A stretch of DNA of 64,000 nt from Pseudomonas sp. dw_358 (GTDB taxonomy: Bacteria; Pseudomonadota; Gammaproteobacteria; Pseudomonadales; Pseudomonadaceae), in the NCBI RefSeq assembly GCF_018449655.1, contig NZ_JAAVUX010000020.1, forward strand, positions 35,337 to 99,336. The letters are read 5' to 3'. The first letter of the stretch is position 1; the number at the start of each line of letters is the position of its first letter. Of this stretch, positions 27,268 through 35,360 are shown piece by piece. The notes under the pieces are model-generated. The model was not told where the DNA came from, did no database searches, and saw only the letters and a list, made by a program, of their open reading frames with translations. A program made the position numbers and the translations under genes.

Positions 27268-28508
27268 GGCTTCAGCCCTCCCATCTGCCGCCGCTGCGTG
27301 TGCAGGTGCGCCGGCATCTCCTTGTAGACGTCTTCGAAAATGGACGCTGCGCTGGCCACTTGGCCGCTGACCAGTGTGCCGTACTGCTCGGCTTCCTTCT
27401 GTGCCGCCATGATCTGTCCCTCGATCTCGCTCGACAGCTGGCTGTGCCGCTCCTCGGACCACTGATCAGTGGCAATGAGGTGCTGTTTGAGCCGGGTAAT
27501 CGGATCGCCCAAGGGGAAATGGGCCCAGTCGTCTGCCGGACGATACTTGGACGGATCATCGGAGCTCGAGTGCGGCCCGGCGCGGTAGGTGACCCATTCG
27601 ATCAAGGTCGGACCGAAATTGCGTCGAGCCCGCTCTGCCGCCCAACGTGAGGCGGCGTAGACGGCCAGAAAGTCATTGCCGTCCACCCGTAGCGAGGCGA
27701 TCCCGCACCCCACGCCCCGCCCCGCGAACGTGGTCGCCTCGCCGCCGGCGATGCCCTGAAAGCTGGAGATGGCCCACTGATTGTTCACCACGTTGAGGAT
27801 CACCGGCGCCCGGTAGACATGGGCGAAGGTCAGGGCCGTGTGAAAATCCGACTCGGCGGTGGAGCCGTCGCCGATCCAGCCGGATGCGATGCGCGTATCG
27901 CCCTTGATCGCCGACGCCATGGCCCAGCCGACTGCCTGGACGAATTGGGTGGCCAGGTTTCCGGAAATACTGAAAAAGCCCATTGCCTTGGAGGAATACA
28001 TGACAGGCAGCTGGCGGCCCTTCAGCGGATCACGCTCGTTGGACAGCAACTGGCAGATCATTTCCACCAGCGGCAGCTGGCGCGCAAACAAAATGCTCTG
28101 CTGGCGGTAGGTAGGGAAGCACATGTCCGTGCGGTTCAGGGCCAGCGCATGGGCGCTACCGATGGCCTCTTCGCCGAGGCTTTGCATGTAGAAGGACATC
28201 TTCTTCTGGCGCTGGGCCGTTACCATGCGGCTGTCGAACAGTCGCGTGGTCAGCATCGCCCGCAGCCCATCATGGAGCAGCTGCGGCGGGATGTTGTCGG
28301 CCCATGGCCCCTGGGCGTGACCCTCGGCATCCAGCACGCGAACAAGGCTGTCGGCCAGATCGGCTGTCGCGGCCGGTGCGACGTCGATGGCCGGCTTGCG
28401 CACGGCACCGGCGTCGCTGAGGTGCAGGTAGGAAAAGTCGGTGGTACAGCCCGGCCGACCGGAGGGCTCGGGGACATGGAGCTGGAGCGGAGCGTAGTCG
28501 TCGTTCAC
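27264..28508 (-). CDS. bkdA1: branched-chain 2-oxoacid dehydrogenase E1 alpha
   Basis: A 414-residue E1 alpha subunit close to Pseudomonas BkdA1 throughout (YAPLQLHVPEPSGRPGC, QRQKKMSFYMQSLGEEAIGS). The thiamine diphosphate motif runs from GDGSTAESDFH to NVVNNQWA. The start is a GTG at 28508 behind AGGGTGA; the nearby ATG at 28516 is out of frame. It is the first gene of the operon. The Lrp-like activator gene bkdR, normally divergent from bkdA1, is absent: a same-strand recombinase lies upstream instead. Confidence 0.95.
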   Translation of the reverse strand: MNDDYAPLQLHVPEPSGRPGCTTDFSYLHLSDAGAVRKPAIDVAPAATADLADSLVRVLDAEGHAQGPWADNIPPQLLHDGLRAMLTTRLFDSRMVTAQRQKKMSFYMQSLGEEAIGSAHALALNRTDMCFPTYRQQSILFARQLPLVEMICQLLSNERDPLKGRQLPVMYSSKAMGFFSISGNLATQFVQAVGWAMASAIKGDTRIASGWIGDGSTAESDFHTALTFAHVYRAPVILNVVNNQWAISSFQGIAGGEATTFAGRGVGCGIASLRVDGNDFLAVYAASRWAAERARRNFGPTLIEWVTYRAGPHSSSDDPSKYRPADDWAHFPLGDPITRLKQHLIATDQWSEERHSQLSSEIEGQIMAAQKEAEQYGTLVSGQVASAASIFEDVYKEMPAHLHTQRRQMGGLKP

Positions 28509-28679
28509 CTGTGCATCACCCTGATTTGTTGTTATGGGTAATGGGCTGTCGCTGCGCTCTTACGCAGCAGACCCTGTGCTAATGCTAGCGAGGGCAAGAA
28601 GGAAGGTCTTCGCTCTATGGCGGCCAAAGCGGACGCCCGATGAATGATTCATGCACAAAACGCCGCCGCTGCGGTTGAA

Positions 28680-29627
28680 TCATTCCGTGCTCAGGAGAGC
28701 GGGCAGAGCGCCGGCTGCAAGCTGGCCGAACGCCATGGCCGGGTCGATGTAGCGCATGGCGGACTTCAGGTCCTTCCAGCCGACGTAGCTCATCAGCGAT
28801 TTGACATCCCATCCATTGGCCGTGGCCCACGTGGCAAAGCCTCGTCGCAACGAGTGGCTCGACCACCCCTGGGCCGGCAGCCCGGCGTCCTCGAAGAGGC
28901 GTCGCAGCAAGGGCGCCAGGCTGTTGCTGTGCAGGCCGCTGTCGCTCAGGTGACCCCAGCGGTCCAGCTTGCGCAACAGCGGCCCACGGACCAGCCCGGA
29001 CACGCTGAGCCATTGCTGGTACGCCTGCACCGGGCACAACCGCTTGAGGGCCGGCACCCGGTACTGGGTACCCATGTGCTGACGATCGCCCTTGCTGTGG
29101 GGCAGGTACAGGGTCATCCCGGTCCCTGCCTCGACCTGGACGTGTTCGATGCGCAACCGCGCCAGCTCATCGGCGCGAAAACCGCGCCAGAAGCCGATCA
29201 ACAGCAGCGCCAGATCACGTCGGGCTCGCATCAGCCCGGTCAGGTCGTGTCTGGCACTGGCCACTGCAGCCTGGCGCTCAAGGTGATCGACGCACGTCTG
29301 CAACTGGGTGATCAGTAGCGGCGCCGCCTGTTTTTCCTGGGTCGGGTGCAGGCTGCGTATGCCCTTGAGCACCTGACGCACCACCGGGGCCTTGGTCGGG
29401 TCGGCAAAACCCTGAGTGATGTGCCATTGGGCCAGTGCGGCAAGGCGTTGCTTGAGGGTATTGATCGAGTGCTGTTCGGCGTGATCGGCCAGGTAGCGGG
29501 CAATGCTGTCGGCGGTGGCAGGCAGAAAGCCGCCCCACTTGACCTCGAAGTGTTCGACCGCCGCACGGTAGCTGCGTCGGGTGTTTTCCCGGGTGCCCGC
29601 CTGGAGGTAGCGGTCGACGGCGCTCAT
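28680..29627 (-). CDS. tyrosine recombinase/site-specific integrase
   Basis: A 315-residue tyrosine recombinase with an N-terminal SAM-like core-binding domain (about 1-85) and a catalytic domain. The active site is complete: Arg151 in GFRADEL, His258 and Arg261 in HSLR, Trp284 in YVGW and Tyr293 in MRYID. It is compositionally like its surroundings, with no att repeats or cargo seen, so it looks like a settled chromosomal gene rather than part of a fresh island. It is neither XerC nor XerD by size and motifs alone. Confidence 0.88.
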   Translation of the reverse strand: MSAVDRYLQAGTRENTRRSYRAAVEHFEVKWGGFLPATADSIARYLADHAEQHSINTLKQRLAALAQWHITQGFADPTKAPVVRQVLKGIRSLHPTQEKQAAPLLITQLQTCVDHLERQAAVASARHDLTGLMRARRDLALLLIGFWRGFRADELARLRIEHVQVEAGTGMTLYLPHSKGDRQHMGTQYRVPALKRLCPVQAYQQWLSVSGLVRGPLLRKLDRWGHLSDSGLHSNSLAPLLRRLFEDAGLPAQGWSSHSLRRGFATWATANGWDVKSLMSYVGWKDLKSAMRYIDPAMAFGQLAAGALPALLSTE

Positions 29628-29736
29628 GGGCGATCAGGCCTGCTGGAAGAAGAAGTGCGCAGTATACCCGGCTGACCTTTTCCTGCCGCCACCGCAATAC
29701 ATTTCGTACAGTGACACAAGCCTACGTATACTACGC

Positions 29737-29780
29737 CCGGGCATTGATGCCCGGACCGATCATGCATTGCGGGCTTTTTT
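29737..29780 (+). promoter_or_regulatory. attenuator-like leader of gtrA
   Basis: Two overlapping hairpins precede gtrA. The first is CCGGGCAT-TG-ATGCCCGG (29737-29754). The second uses GCCCG (29749-29753) with CGGGC (29770-29774) and is followed by six T residues (29775-29780), one base before the start codon region at 29782. The two cannot form together, an arrangement typical of attenuators. Confidence 0.45.
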
Positions 29781-29781
29781 C

Positions 29782-30147
29782 ATGTTTAAACTTTTCGCCA
29801 AATACACCACCGTGGGCGTGCTGAACACCGGCCTGCACTGGCTGGTGTTTTCGATGCTGCACTTTGCCGGCGGCGTGGATCAGGCACGCAGCAACCTGGC
29901 CGCCTTTTGCGTGGCCGCCACTTTCTCCTTCTATGTCAATGCGCGCTACACCTTCAAGGCCAGCGCCACCGGGCTGCGCTATGTGCTGTTTATCGGCTTC
30001 ATGGGCCTGTGCAGCTGGCTGGTGGGCTATGTCGGCGACGAGATGCAGTTGCACGCGCTGGTCACGTTGGTGGCTTTTTCCGCCATCAGCCTGATCGTGG
30101 GTTTCGGTTATTCTTCTTTCGTTGTCTTCAGGACCCGCAGAACATGA
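29782..30147 (+). CDS. gtrA: GtrA-family membrane protein
   Basis: A 121-residue protein with four membrane segments and the GtrA signature (KYTTVGVLNTGLHWLVF, NFYVNARYTF-like FSFYVNARYTF). GtrA proteins are thought to flip lipid-linked sugars across the inner membrane. It overlaps gtrB by four bases (ATGA). The start at 29782 is set by the alignment to family members; the ribosome site is poor because the T run of the leader hairpin lies next to it. Confidence 0.9.
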   Translation: MFKLFAKYTTVGVLNTGLHWLVFSMLHFAGGVDQARSNLAAFCVAATFSFYVNARYTFKASATGLRYVLFIGFMGLCSWLVGYVGDEMQLHALVTLVAFSAISLIVGFGYSSFVVFRTRRT

Positions 30148-31082
30148 ACATTTCCCTGATAGTGCCGCTGTTCAACGAGGCGCTGACCATCGAGCTGTTC
30201 TACAAGGCGGTGCGCTCGGAACCGAGCCTGGCCGAGCATCAAGTGGAGATCGTCTTCATCAACGATGGCAGCGTGGACGCCAGCGGCGCCATCCTGCGGC
30301 GTCTGGCCGAGCAGGACGAACACGTGGTGGTCGTCACCTTCTCGCGTAATTTCGGCAAGGAGCCCGCTTTGTTTGCGGGGCTGGACTACGCCACCGGCGA
30401 CGCCATGATCCCCATGGATGTCGACCTTCAGGACCCGGTGGACGTCTTGCCGCGCTTGATTGCCGCCTGGCAGGAAGGCGCCGAAGTGGTGCTGGCCAAG
30501 CGCTTCGACCGCTCCGCCGACGGCTTGGCCAAGCGCGGCTTTGCCGCCATGTTCTACTACCTGCATAACCGCATTGCCTCCACCAAGATCGAAGCGAATG
30601 TGGGCGACTTTCGCCTGATGGACCGCAAGGTGGTCGAGGCCATCAAGACCTTGCCCGAGCACGTGCTGTTCATGAAGGGCGTGCTGTCCTGGGTCGGATT
30701 CAATACCGTCATCATCGGCTACGAGCGCGCCGCACGTTCGGCGGGCTCCAGCAAGTTCAACGCCTGGAAGCTGTGGAACCTGGCGCTGGAAGGCATCACC
30801 TCGTTCAGCACCGTGCCGTTGCGCCTGTGGAGTTACCTGGGCGGGATGGTGTCGCTGGGTTCGCTGGTCTACGCGGGAGTCACTGTGGTGGACAAGTGGC
30901 TGTACGGCAACAAGGTGCCGGGCTATCCATCACTGATGACCGCCATCCTGTTCCTGGGTGGCGTGCAGTTGATCGGCATTGGTGTGCTGGGAGAGTACAT
31001 CGGCCGAATCTACATGGAGTCCAAGCAGCGGCCGCGCTATGTGGTCAAGGAAATCCTCAAGCATCGGCCGCCGCAGGTTTGA
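30144..31082 (+). CDS. gtrB: GtrB-like polyprenyl-phosphate glycosyltransferase
   Basis: A 312-residue family-2 glycosyltransferase with two C-terminal membrane segments. Motifs are VPLFNEA, FINDGSVDASG, MDVDLQDPVDVL and FRLMDRKV. It loads a sugar onto undecaprenyl phosphate, which GtrA would flip for modification of a surface polysaccharide. A third, acceptor-specific transferase (gtrC-type), common in such operons, does not follow here; msrA is convergent 45 bp later. Confidence 0.92.
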   Translation: MNISLIVPLFNEALTIELFYKAVRSEPSLAEHQVEIVFINDGSVDASGAILRRLAEQDEHVVVVTFSRNFGKEPALFAGLDYATGDAMIPMDVDLQDPVDVLPRLIAAWQEGAEVVLAKRFDRSADGLAKRGFAAMFYYLHNRIASTKIEANVGDFRLMDRKVVEAIKTLPEHVLFMKGVLSWVGFNTVIIGYERAARSAGSSKFNAWKLWNLALEGITSFSTVPLRLWSYLGGMVSLGSLVYAGVTVVDKWLYGNKVPGYPSLMTAILFLGGVQLIGIGVLGEYIGRIYMESKQRPRYVVKEILKHRPPQV

Positions 31083-31127
31083 ACGGCCACATCCCGTCGG
31101 TAGCGGCGCTGTCGACGGGGCATTGAC

Positions 31128-31631
31128 TCAGCGCGACGGCAGCTTCCAGCCCTTGCGCACAAAATGGCAGGTGTAGCCGTTGGGTATCCGCTCCAGATAA
31201 TCCTGGTGCTCGGGCTCCGCCTGCCAGAACGCTCCCGCCGGCTCCACCTCGGTGACCACTTCACCCGGCCACAAGTCGGAGGCATCGACATCGTCGATGG
31301 TCTTCTCGGCCACCTCCCGCTGTTCCTCACTCAAATAATAGATCGCTGACCGATAGCTCAGGCCGATGTCATTGCCCTGACGATTTTTCGTGCTCGGGTC
31401 GTGGATCTGGAAGAAGAACTCGAGGATCTGCCGATAGCTGATCTTCTGCGGGTCAAACACGATCTCGATGGCTTCGGCGTGGGTGCCGTGGTTGCGATAG
31501 GTGGCGTTGGCCACGTCGCCGCCGGTGTAGCCCACTCGCGACGAGATCACGCCGGGATAGCGCCGCAGCAGATCCTGCATGCCCCAGAAGCAGCCGCCAG
31601 CAAGGAGGGCGGTTTCGGTGTGGCTGGTCAT
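31128..31631 (-). CDS. msrA: peptide methionine sulfoxide reductase MsrA
   Basis: A 167-residue MsrA, which repairs S-methionine sulfoxide in oxidised proteins. The active-site motif is GGCFWG with Cys14; YTGG, NHGTHAEAIEIVFDP and the C-terminal region fit the family. It lacks the longer N-terminus of the main Pseudomonas MsrA, so it may be a second copy. The ATG at 31631 follows GAGGT. It converges on gtrB. Confidence 0.93.
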   Translation of the reverse strand: MTSHTETALLAGGCFWGMQDLLRRYPGVISSRVGYTGGDVANATYRNHGTHAEAIEIVFDPQKISYRQILEFFFQIHDPSTKNRQGNDIGLSYRSAIYYLSEEQREVAEKTIDDVDASDLWPGEVVTEVEPAGAFWQAEPEHQDYLERIPNGYTCHFVRKGWKLPSR

Positions 31632-31768
31632 TCGATACCTCATGCGTCAATGGGCGAGTCAATGGAGTGTATAGGGGCGATTCAGAGCAATTACAAGCGA
31701 TCACATTCGATAACGCTCCATTATCACAGTATACAAACTTCTGATTATTGATTGGATTATTGCCATTC

Positions 31769-31807
31769 TGTACGTAATAGTACATGCTACGTAGCACAGT
31801 ACGTTAT
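31769..31807. promoter_or_regulatory. palindromic operator region before the KfrA-like gene
   Basis: TGCTACGTAGCA (31785-31796) is a perfect 12-bp palindrome 25 bp before the start codon. It is flanked by near-identical direct repeats, GTACGTAAT on the left (about 31770) and GTACGTTAT on the right (about 31799). KfrA proteins are known to bind their own promoters, so autoregulation is likely. Confidence 0.55.
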
Positions 31808-31820
31808 TGATGGAGAGCCC

Positions 31821-32828
31821 ATGGCTCGTGCAGGAATCAACAAGGCCGTAGTCAGCGCTGCGCGCCAGGCCGTCATTGCCCGTGGTGACAATCCCACCAT
31901 CGATGCCGTTCGCATCGAGATGGGCAACACCGGCTCCAAGACCACCATTCATCGCTACCTCAAGGAGCTGGAGGCCCGCGCCGCCACGCAAGCGGTGGTT
32001 GCGCCGTCCCTCAGTGAAGAACTGACGCACCTGGTGAGCCATCTGGCGGACCGCCTGCGCGAGGAGGGAGCCACACAGGTGGCCGAGGCTCGCGCGGTGT
32101 TCGATGAGGCGCTGGCGGCGGCCGCCCAAGACCTCGAGCAGACTCGCCAGCGCCTGGCGCAATTGGAACAGGCCCATGGCATCCAGACCGCGGCGCTGCA
32201 AGCCGAAGCGGCCGAGCGCGTGGCCTGCAGCGCCGCCCTGCAGACTGAACAGACCCGTGGTGCGCGCCTGAACCAGGCCTGCGACGACCTGCAGACCCGC
32301 CTCAAAGACAAGGACGAGCACATCGCTTCGCTGGAGGAAAAACACCGGCACGCCCGCGATGCGCTGGAGCACTACCGACAATCGGTCAAGGAGCAACGAG
32401 AGCAGGAGTTGCGCCGGCATGAATCGCAATTGCAGCAGCTGCAAGGTGAAGTGCGGCAGCTGCAGCAGAGCCTGCAGGTTCGCCAGCAGGAGGCCACGGT
32501 GCTCAACCGCGATAACGAACGCCTGTTGGCGGAGAATCGTCAGGCCATCACCCAGGGCCAGGAAAGGCAGCAAGAGATCGCCGAGCAGACCCGGCAGCTG
32601 AGCGCCGCCGCGCAATCGCTGGCCAAGGTCGAAGGCGGGCGTGACGAGTTGTGGCGGCAACTGGGCGAGGTGCGCGCGCGCCTGGATGAGGCGTTGGCCC
32701 GTGAATACCAGCATCGCCGGTCCATCGATCAGCTTGAAACTGCCTTGGCCGAGTTGCACGCTCGCGAAGCCGCGCAGCGGCCCGCCGCTGAACCACTGAT
32801 GGAGAAGGGTCCGGCAGAGGAGGGGTGA
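31821..32828 (+). CDS. KfrA-like DNA-binding coiled-coil protein
   Basis: A 335-residue protein with an N-terminal KfrA-type DNA-binding domain (PF11740, about residues 1-110; NKAVVSAARQAVIARGDNPTIDAVR and GSKTTIHRYLKELEAR) followed by about 220 residues of Gln/Glu/Ala/Arg-rich heptads, a long coiled coil. KfrA of IncP plasmids is an autoregulator linked to plasmid partition. Here the gene is chromosomal, with no parA, parB or rep nearby. GGAG six bases upstream sets the ATG at 31821. It resembles an alanine/glutamine-rich myosin-like filament protein. Confidence 0.85.
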   Translation: MARAGINKAVVSAARQAVIARGDNPTIDAVRIEMGNTGSKTTIHRYLKELEARAATQAVVAPSLSEELTHLVSHLADRLREEGATQVAEARAVFDEALAAAAQDLEQTRQRLAQLEQAHGIQTAALQAEAAERVACSAALQTEQTRGARLNQACDDLQTRLKDKDEHIASLEEKHRHARDALEHYRQSVKEQREQELRRHESQLQQLQGEVRQLQQSLQVRQQEATVLNRDNERLLAENRQAITQGQERQQEIAEQTRQLSAAAQSLAKVEGGRDELWRQLGEVRARLDEALAREYQHRRSIDQLETALAELHAREAAQRPAAEPLMEKGPAEEG

Positions 32829-32879
32829 CTGACGGCTGCGAAAAGTCCTACGACGCCTGTAACAAAAGTCTCACGACTC

Positions 32880-32893
32880 TCGGAAATTTCCGA
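32880..32893. promoter_or_regulatory. TCGGAAATTTCCGA palindrome before the response regulator
   Basis: A perfect 14-bp palindrome lies 84 bp upstream of the response regulator start, next to a repeated TTTCCGATTTCTAA-like stretch. It could be the binding site of the LuxR-type regulator encoded just downstream. Confidence 0.4.
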
Positions 32894-32976
32894 TTTCTAA
32901 CTGTGAGTCCTGTTTTTAGAGTGAGCGCCATTGCAAGGCCGCCTGGCCTGGCCTCTTCCTACAGGACTCCTTGACC

Positions 32977-33675
32977 ATGCTGATGCCCATCCAATCGCCA
33001 TTCGAGGCCATGCTGCTCGACGACCATGCGTTCATTCTCGACGGCATTTCCATGACCCTGGCGGCCCACTCGGACATTCGTGTGGTCGGCCGCTTCACCA
33101 CCACCCAGGCGTTGTTCGGGGCGCTGCGCGACCATGTTCCTGATGTGGTGCTGATGGACTACTGCCTGCAGCCTGGCGAGATTGATGGCTTGAATCTGGT
33201 GCGCGCCTTGCGCATTCGCCACCCAAGGGCGCGTGTGCTGGTGATCTCTGCACAGCACACGCCGGCCACGGTAGGTCTGGCATTGCGTTGCGGTGCGGCG
33301 GGTTTCATCGGCAAGGAGCTCGACCCGGTGGAGTTGCCGGATGCCCTGCGCAAGGTGGCCAGCGGCGAGATCTACGTCCATCCGTCGGTGGCTTCGCGCC
33401 TGGCCGAAGGGCATCTCGAACTGGCGGAGAGCGAACTGAGCTACCCGTCGAGCCCGTTTCTCAAGCCCGGGGTGACCGCCGCCACCCTGACGGTGCGCGA
33501 ACACGAAGTGCTGCGCTGCTGCCTGGATGGCTTCTCGGTGACCGACATCGCGGCAAAGTTTTCCCGCAGCGTGAAGACCATCAGCGCCCAGAAGCAATCG
33601 GCGTTTCGCAAGCTGGGCGTGCGCAACAACAATGAGCTGTTCAAGATCCGTACCCACCTGGATGAATGGAAATGA
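32977..33675 (+). CDS. NarL/FixJ-family response regulator
   Basis: A 232-residue two-component regulator. The receiver domain has DDH near the N-terminus, Asp61 in LMDYC as phosphorylation site and a Lys in GFIGKELD. A LuxR-type helix-turn-helix lies at about residues 165-225 (LTVREHEVLRCCLDGFSVTDIAAKF, VKTISAQKQSAFRKLGV). It resembles BvgA, EvgA and RocA-type regulators. AGGA 10 bases before the ATG at 32977 sets the start; a TTG at 32971 is possible. Its end overlaps the kinase start, so the pair is coupled. Confidence 0.92.
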   Translation: MLMPIQSPFEAMLLDDHAFILDGISMTLAAHSDIRVVGRFTTTQALFGALRDHVPDVVLMDYCLQPGEIDGLNLVRALRIRHPRARVLVISAQHTPATVGLALRCGAAGFIGKELDPVELPDALRKVASGEIYVHPSVASRLAEGHLELAESELSYPSSPFLKPGVTAATLTVREHEVLRCCLDGFSVTDIAAKFSRSVKTISAQKQSAFRKLGVRNNNELFKIRTHLDEWK

Positions 33676-35282
33676 TCCGCCGCGCAGGGGGGCTGGCGCT
33701 GTTTGCCGCAGGCACCGAGGTGGCCGTGGCCAGCGAACCGGCGGCAGCCCCGACTTGGGCCATCGTATATGCCCACTACAAGATCGAGCTGATGCTGGTG
33801 TTGATCATTCTCAGCCTGGCGGTCTTGCTGGCCCGTCGCACGTGGCGCCTCAAGCAATTGGCGGAGCGTCGCGAGGCCGACAAGTCGCGATTTCTGGCGG
33901 TCATGAGTCACGAGATCCGCACGCCGATGAACGCCATCATGACCTCCATCGAGTTGCTCGGGCGCACAGAACTCGACGGGCGCCAGCGAGAGCTGATGGG
34001 CATCGCTCAAGGGGCGGGCAGCAGCCTCTTGCAGTTGCTCGACGGGGTGCTGGAAACCGAGCGTCTGGGTAACGCTGCGGTGCAGCTGCAATCGGAGGCG
34101 ACGGATATCACCCGCCTGGTAATGGAAGCGGTGGACGTCCATCGCCTGGGCGCTCAGGCCAAGGGCCTGGACATCCGGGTCGAGGTGGCCAGCCCTGTGG
34201 ATCAAGCCCTATGGGTCGACGGCACACGCCTGCGCCAGGTACTCGGCAACCTGCTCTCCAATGCCGTCAAGTTCACCGACACAGGCAGCATTCGCGTACA
34301 CCTAGCCGTCGAGCCTGACGGTGAGGGCACTGTGAGCCTGGGCGTCAGCGTACGCGACAGCGGCATCGGGATTGCTCCGTTGCGTCAATCGGCATTATTC
34401 CAGCCTTTTGTCCAGGCCGATGCCTCAACCACCCGGCATTACGGAGGCACCGGGCTGGGCCTGGCCATCTGCAAACAGCTGATCACCTTGATGGGCGGCC
34501 GCATCACGCTGGAGAGCGTCGAGGGAGAGGGCACTCAGGTCTCATTGCACGTGTCGCAGGTCGGCACCCGGCCACTGTCGGCCGATGAGGGTGTGCGTCC
34601 TGAGCTGCTGCACGCCCGCCCAGGCGCCACGGTATTAGTGGTCGACGACATGCCGCTCAATCGCACGGTCGTCCGTCTGCAACTGGAAGAATTGGGCTAT
34701 CGCTGTCTGGCAGTCGGCAGCGGCGAGCAGGCCTTGCAAGCTCGCGGCGCCGAGCCCTGGAGCGCCGTACTGATGGATTGCTACCTGCCGAACATGGACG
34801 GCTACGAAGTGGTCCGCCGTTGGCGCGACCGTGAGGGCGACGCGGGCCGGCGAGTACCGATCATTGCCATCTCCGCCGCGACCGACGAACAGCACCGGCG
34901 CCGCTGCATGGACAGTGGCTTTGACGCGGTGCTGAGCAAACCACTGGACCTGCGCGAGCTGAGCCAGTGCCTGGCGCGCCTCGGCCCCACTGCCGAAGGT
35001 CAGGCCGACCCCGCCGACCCCAGGCGAGAACTCTGGCAATTGTTCACGGCCAGCTGTGAGGAAGACTGTACCCAGCTGGCCGCGGCGATACTGGCCCAAG
35101 ACCGTGTTCAGTCCATTCATCATGCCCATCGTCTGCATGGCTCGGCGCTGGTCATGCAGCAAACCGCGCTGGCCCGTGAGTCTGGTGCCTTCGAGCAGCA
35201 ATTGCGTGACGGCCTGGCGTGGGAGGCGGCCACCCGGCACCTGGGCGAACTGCATGAGCGTATTGCGACACTGGCAAGATGA
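33666..35282 (+). CDS. hybrid sensor kinase with receiver and HPt, no sensor domain
   Basis: A 538-residue hybrid kinase with a possible signal-like N-terminus, one membrane helix (about 40-60), HisKA (His82 in SHEIRTP), HATPase (NLLSNAVKF, DSGIGI, GTGLGL), a receiver (Asp371 in LMDCYLPNMDG) and an HPt domain (His488 in AHRLHGSA). The order is that of BvgS/EvgS-type unorthodox kinases, but the large periplasmic binding domains are missing: only about 35 residues precede the membrane helix. It overlaps the response regulator by 10 bases; ATG 33672 is an alternative start. Confidence 0.92.
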   Translation: MEMIRRAGGLALFAAGTEVAVASEPAAAPTWAIVYAHYKIELMLVLIILSLAVLLARRTWRLKQLAERREADKSRFLAVMSHEIRTPMNAIMTSIELLGRTELDGRQRELMGIAQGAGSSLLQLLDGVLETERLGNAAVQLQSEATDITRLVMEAVDVHRLGAQAKGLDIRVEVASPVDQALWVDGTRLRQVLGNLLSNAVKFTDTGSIRVHLAVEPDGEGTVSLGVSVRDSGIGIAPLRQSALFQPFVQADASTTRHYGGTGLGLAICKQLITLMGGRITLESVEGEGTQVSLHVSQVGTRPLSADEGVRPELLHARPGATVLVVDDMPLNRTVVRLQLEELGYRCLAVGSGEQALQARGAEPWSAVLMDCYLPNMDGYEVVRRWRDREGDAGRRVPIIAISAATDEQHRRRCMDSGFDAVLSKPLDLRELSQCLARLGPTAEGQADPADPRRELWQLFTASCEEDCTQLAAAILAQDRVQSIHHAHRLHGSALVMQQTALARESGAFEQQLRDGLAWEAATRHLGELHERIATLAR

Positions 35283-35292
35283 TTGTATACAA
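35283..35292. promoter_or_regulatory. TTGTATACAA palindrome before the NCS2 permease
   Basis: A perfect 10-bp palindrome immediately after the kinase stop and 69 bp before the permease start. GntR/FCD repressors commonly bind such GT-AT-AC sites. No regulator gene is adjacent. Confidence 0.4.
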
Positions 35293-35360
35293 AGTAATGG
35301 ACAATAATCTGACCTAATGGATACATTGAGCAGACAACAACAACAGGGAATTGCTCAACC

